DNA of 64,000 nucleotides. Origin: CBDCWQ01 sp965223435 (GTDB taxonomy: Bacteria > Myxococcota > Kuafuiibacteriia > Kuafuiibacteriales > Kuafuiibacteriaceae). The notes beneath the pieces were generated by a model. It saw nothing but the letters and a program-made list of their open reading frames with translations. It did not search any database and had not been told where the DNA came from. Position 1 is the stretch's first letter. Every line of letters starts with the position of its first letter. The DNA lies in NCBI GenBank assembly GCA_965223435.1, contig CBDCWQ010000020.1, positions 372,001 through 436,000 of the forward strand, written 5' to 3'. Below are positions 61,801-64,000 of this stretch, piece after piece. Position numbers and translations under genes: made by a program.

Positions 61801-64000
61801 CTATGCGAAGACGATGCCGTCCTGGCCGAACGAAGGGCCACCATCGTTCGCTATTTGGGGTTGGCCTGCGCCGACGTGGTTCGCTTTTTTGAGAGCCTGT
61901 TGGTTCGCCGTGTCGGTACCGTGGATGCCGATTTTGGGCCCACGATTTTCAGTGCAGAGGGCCACCCCTCCTCACCCTACACCCTCGCGCTCACCCGCAT
62001 CACGGACGGGTTTCTCCAAGGCGCGCCAGAAAGCACCGTGCGATATGAACAAGGGGGCGCCTTGTTCGGAAATAGGAGGACCGCGGGGTTTTTAAGCAAC
62101 GCCGCGAGCACCCGGTCAGCATTCGTCTTGGACGAGCGCCTTTTGGTGGCCCCAAAGGGGCCCTTCGCCGTGACTGAGGTTCAAGAAGCGTTGCAAGAGC
62201 GTTTCAAGGACGCGGTTCTCGAAGAAGCGGGGCTTGCGTTTGGCCAGGCGCCGCAACCGCCTGCCGTCTACTATGCCTTTTCGGGCCTCGACCTCGTCGG
62301 TGCGCGCCACGCGGAATCGTGGGTGTATTGGCAGCGACCATCGATAGAATACCGCTTGTTTGACGATGCCCAAACATCGGGCTTTGGCGACGCCTCGTTC
62401 TCCTACATCTTTGAGGGCAAGGTGAGCACCGGCCCGGTGCTGGCCACCCAGGCAGCCGGCCTCACACGTCAGCGGACTTTTCGGCAGTTCGTCAACCGAT
62501 ACGCCGGCGGAAGCTTGAAACGCGTTGCCGACGATGCGGGCGTTCCGCTTTTGACCCTGCATCGGTCCTTGAGGAGGGGTCTCATGTCGAACGGCACGTT
62601 CGAACTTTTGGCTTCGACCTACCTGGACAGCAAAACCAGCGTAGAAAAATGGCGCGCGCGTTTGTCACCAAGCCCGGCCGAAAACCAAGAATGGGCCAGC
62701 GCCGGGGTCACCGACGTGAGCCTCGAAGGGCTCCTTGGTGGACTCCTTGGTGCCGATGGGTGGCTCTGGCCATTTCAAGCCATCTACGCGGACGGGGATG
62801 CCCTTTTGGGGCCGAGGCCCGAGGCTGTCGCCCATCTCAATCTCGCTTTGGGCTTGGAGATGGCGAAGCAAGTTGGGTTCAAGGAGGCTTTTAGGTGGGC
62901 TCTTCTAGAAATCGCGGGAACGGGCGCGTTCATCGGGATCTCGGGCGCCGTCCACGAAGAAGAAATAGAGGACCTCGTCGAACGCCTGTTTGCCGAGGAG
63001 AGACACAATGTCATCATCGTCGACCAGGACGTCGTCTTTGACGTCCCCGAAGGCTATGACTATGTGGGCTCGGATTCCCACTTGCCTGAGGTGGCCCCCA
63101 AGGATCTCTACCGTTGGCCCCGCGAGGCCATCAGTCGTCACCCGGCAAAATGGCAAGAAGTCGTCTCTTTGGCGCTGATCGACACTCTTGGCTTCGGAGT
63201 CGGTCCGGATTCTCGGGAAGAGGCGGCCGAGGCGCTTCGGGCGTTCGTCCAAGAAAACGCGCCTCAAAACGTCATCCTGAAAAAGACCTGGGACGGCGTT
63301 GAGATCTACCAAAAGCTCGGTTTTGATCCCGCGTTGGAGGCCCCTCGTGGCGTGGTCATGCACCTCACCACGGAGAGTTCCGAGCCCCTGTTGATTCATC
63401 GCCAGCCTGGCCCCTGGAGCCAGTGGTACGAAGAGAACGTTCTGGGCGGTGATGTGCCTATCGTCTTCAAGGATGCGTACATTCGAGCGGTCAACGCTTG
63501 GATTCTCGAGAGCCTTTTGGCCCGTCCTGGTCGCCTGAGTTTCAGCGAGCGAAGGGAGCTCATTGCGAACCAGATCATCGGATCCTCCCCCAAGCCACAC
63601 CACGATGGGGCCGGAGAGCCTCCGAAGGGGGGGGCGGCTGGGCCAGGCGACCACAGCTACCCGTGGCGGGGTGAGTCGGTGATCTGGGTTGACGGTCCGC
63701 CGCGCCTGATTCCTGATGGTCCGTGGGATCTTCTCTTTTCTCCTACCGATGGAATCGTCCGAGACGCCTACCCCGATGCGCTGCTTGAAACCGAAAGCGC
63801 GCGTCAAGAACTCAAAAAAAGTGGCGTGAAGCGGTATCTCGGCGCTCAGACCATGACCCAGTCGTCCCAGTACCCGAGCGGTGTTTCCGAGATGCCGATT
63901 CAAGACATTTTACGCAGCCTTCCCATTTCGGTCTTCACGCCCAGGCTGGGCGCCACTTCACTGGCGGACGCGCTGAAGGCGCTGGTCAAGGATGGCTTTA
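55858..64000 (+). CDS. Giant secreted protein B, paralogue of protein A (3' end outside window)
   Basis: At least 2714 codons, open to the right edge. ATG 55858 follows AAAGGA and opens a signal peptide (LASFWLWLAFCLPTTSLA|AEL). Layout: GWNLIVLP strand domain (about 40 to 195), a fibronectin III-like domain (about 200 to 298), a sialidase-like region with one clear Asp box (SKDGGQTW; about 315 to 915) and a CPCADCWC cluster (516-523), an alpha/alpha-toroid from WVYTQGIALAQ (about 1080) to about 1550 with EHNLD (1299), NCSW (1402) and YHLEAT (1472), then over 1100 residues of mostly helical sequence with no family I can name. Shared with protein A: KxYYLKN, DAIKVAxRPL, TQGIALAQ, TEHN(L/V)DVLSVL, YSSQRIxDLST. 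No LamG or WW repeats are seen in the part present. Confidence 0.8.
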   Translation, partial: MPSRCKLKRPFEGHLASFWLWLAFCLPTTSLAAELSWQEGWNLIVLPGATPASTFPDDVQIWELRDDAYPDRADAPEASGSTLGHAFDERPMLRGEVRSWAQSQDGEPRVVWLYATGTGTVSLAAPEIRPMAPTAGLGSGWTVLDAQAFLPDGPPDGWRVERWDAVDQNYRALGSEAYARPFVAYVRPAAQVGISGHQAHLAPKPPTNLWATGRQQTLSLSWQAPHQWSNGARILPGTKLQYAVYLDGALVKDGIETTHFEYQVPHASARHEVHLKTSALSEVGPVLRSRPSKTVSVWMGTPPLASKPGVFEVPNAVRGSVGDIAQPKVVVTESRHGRVTYLLYLVRGRQGEGDRIQVQRSLSFGAPGPKGWSTNPILVTDSGPEARILEFSVAGHQSNLDIVWIEGPREAKPGGSNASRILLQRNCSPQDFRPCPEKRRVLREGTPYKRALSTAYDYTGNHHLIWSEANKVYYLKNFAGGADGDSLVNVFDEHRRKATTGVVKTLVRYDEVDGRCPCADCWCEDRYPVAEERDPKKGGAPRGPFTDRRLETYVYTPALFVGRETVSVVARQTQFWDPEPVPNPTWARMFDTPIYSETVWPLRRPTRYVLGWRKSWKTAYEPGDEALYDTLGTQYQYRYDGTWYKEDAIKVAKRPLHDGELPEPDGTKAFSPWRVSVVDDTFPAAQSQPASYPALVTTPSGTMVVAYEKGPSMDPNASDGHAIVARTSKDGGQTWFGSDTPLAYGYRPQIQVLEGPDSNPEQIAVLYYAPLRQESGSSDHVLGTIRIARALGPNSLVEFQDERLNERAGEVEPAKSLHHHRSGVQADHQDGWPSWTTYKDLILVTWVREASGANGHNRVVTTRASQTQEPHRISASFAKTLTGGTSVPVTFQTLNEYSMRVAPTEREVEFGRDLIEHHSLDLSQGLAVASVPVEKIPHLEERLKEAPIAARALVSIAPESDSEVSSVGHPERFQLAPAPEMAMDLRVSSHADSIFSAGPAGNVKKALALRASLRKPQDLDRTVWVQAEYRPSHARGRPDERQEALLGGQQDAHAEEAGPTPHEKDAEDSVVLAGFSRSWVYTQGIALAQSVRRHEHEYARGFARWLCQPEHAVWQDERMLGWHFSRNTDTDTWKDPRLVTGANAWALHGLGTFVVSEAFWGLSADEQAHIRRCYQGALRGLEDHRVVMDLEARERQADASECSEKSCAYLMTAGWTTQGLQHASAPWVLGLTEDKHEQWAYYDLLDALGYEDFSEDTPPPIRRSWSIARGATKEETFFLAPVAFEPLSLRTRATNVVTEHNLDVLSVLNHALSHVEVIWSRESKPEQERVERRLRAWRDGVQRGIFELLWEAPQDVPVMEKKAPNGCRLEPKPIVMTGRVITGGEFASDGHFSPNRDVAVDNCSWLALSVDYRTLPPRRVEQLRTCLEYSVEKFADHMPYGANHACYYGSHYFPNSFRDRYIARSDQQERSYHLEATLGLILGLHRFFQAYPQQAGSLEAKARALWVGVQAFVRDHGFVYSSQRIQDLSTRLASSTAVIWYLDVFDALERQDGDLNQPLKNYADEVDAQALERSLARSWTRLKTFRPEAGQGAWSELKDPALAVLAAVNLDDLEVATAWVQGLLHAFDNMSDQSGPSTGPSALGFAALEGPLFAAYALTRFYARHPARVAGGLGSANPLLSEVSEVLAQVLLALKHQHYKETTDGAWLVTTDERAEELPAAVALQVLFYFVLLEAEDIGILKDGPFRAEALARALQSAFWDHKKRRPLRVRSGGDEGAARILDASLYSLFASHIGDVPKATFSLDVLEEGLPPGTWAGLALRRAGRLDPRLEEIALVEAQKSLALDAPKDSAGVELATAFDAERLLTHNPRGLFGVDVGPSVMGHAAFDHRQVAAHERASLVAQLEEAYVEDLAALFASDTQPYFFDASLTHMTHLRFIERMLEEDVPLRRWPNELEPQRDERAGVLFSDRIQETIAELRLLCEDDAVLAERRATIVRYLGLACADVVRFFESLLVRRVGTVDADFGPTIFSAEGHPSSPYTLALTRITDGFLQGAPESTVRYEQGGALFGNRRTAGFLSNAASTRSAFVLDERLLVAPKGPFAVTEVQEALQERFKDAVLEEAGLAFGQAPQPPAVYYAFSGLDLVGARHAESWVYWQRPSIEYRLFDDAQTSGFGDASFSYIFEGKVSTGPVLATQAAGLTRQRTFRQFVNRYAGGSLKRVADDAGVPLLTLHRSLRRGLMSNGTFELLASTYLDSKTSVEKWRARLSPSPAENQEWASAGVTDVSLEGLLGGLLGADGWLWPFQAIYADGDALLGPRPEAVAHLNLALGLEMAKQVGFKEAFRWALLEIAGTGAFIGISGAVHEEEIEDLVERLFAEERHNVIIVDQDVVFDVPEGYDYVGSDSHLPEVAPKDLYRWPREAISRHPAKWQEVVSLALIDTLGFGVGPDSREEAAEALRAFVQENAPQNVILKKTWDGVEIYQKLGFDPALEAPRGVVMHLTTESSEPLLIHRQPGPWSQWYEENVLGGDVPIVFKDAYIRAVNAWILESLLARPGRLSFSERRELIANQIIGSSPKPHHDGAGEPPKGGAAGPGDHSYPWRGESVIWVDGPPRLIPDGPWDLLFSPTDGIVRDAYPDALLETESARQELKKSGVKRYLGAQTMTQSSQYPSGVSEMPIQDILRSLPISVFTPRLGATSLADALKALVKDGF

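Overview
The window is a GC-rich chromosomal segment from a Gram-negative bacterium that looks like a member of the Myxococcota / deltaproteobacterial group. The reasons are a complete-looking type II secretion (T2SS) operon with long pseudopilins, a string of very large lipoproteins and signal-peptide proteins, a lipoprotein with the Cys-rich repeat style common in that group (CDNGVFCDGAETC), a possible sigma54-type promoter, a monomeric isocitrate dehydrogenase and an ISC-type ferredoxin. I saw no rRNA, tRNA, CRISPR array, transposase or phage gene. The taxonomic call is an inference from gene content.

Region 1 (1-11646, minus strand) is the T2SS operon gspC-D-E-F-G-H-I-J-K-L, read right to left and running off the left edge inside gspL. 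Genes from gspG to gspL are tightly packed, mostly with 4-base overlaps or gaps of 3 to 11 bases. A good -24/-12 (sigma54) promoter match lies about 75 bases before gspC. Two copies of a short hairpin-forming repeat sit between gspE and gspF, and a third copy precedes the first M16 peptidase gene.

Region 2 (11889-39677) starts with an SRAP/YedK-type gene. It then carries a run of exported proteins: an M16 peptidase pair (one active-looking, one with the zinc motif lost), a small secreted protein, a 1000-aa beta-helix lipoprotein, a PKD-like lipoprotein, a 1913-aa lipoprotein with an alpha/alpha-toroid domain and five repeated beta-sandwich modules, a trypsin-fold lipoprotein that has lost His57 and Ser195, a LamG lipoprotein (minus strand), and a 2318-aa signal-peptide protein with Asp-box, toroid, archaeal-type WW repeats and LamG. 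These are natural candidates for T2SS cargo or for surface proteins that work beside it, but no sequence feature proves that.

Region 3 (39700-52089) is mostly housekeeping: a Fic-domain regulator-like gene preceded by a cluster of palindromic operator-like sites, monomeric icd, glmU-glmS (minus strand), an enolase-superfamily protein whose metal ligands appear altered, a tRNA-dihydrouridine synthase, an ISC ferredoxin, a small helical protein and a MenH-like hydrolase.

Region 4 (52474-64000) returns to exported giants: a 1025-aa lipoprotein made of six modules arranged as a duplicated block of three, then a protein of more than 2700 residues that is a paralogue of the 2318-aa protein and runs off the right edge. 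The most unusual material is this family of giant exported toroid proteins, which share an EHN(L/V)D motif, together with the dead protease and the six-module lipoprotein.
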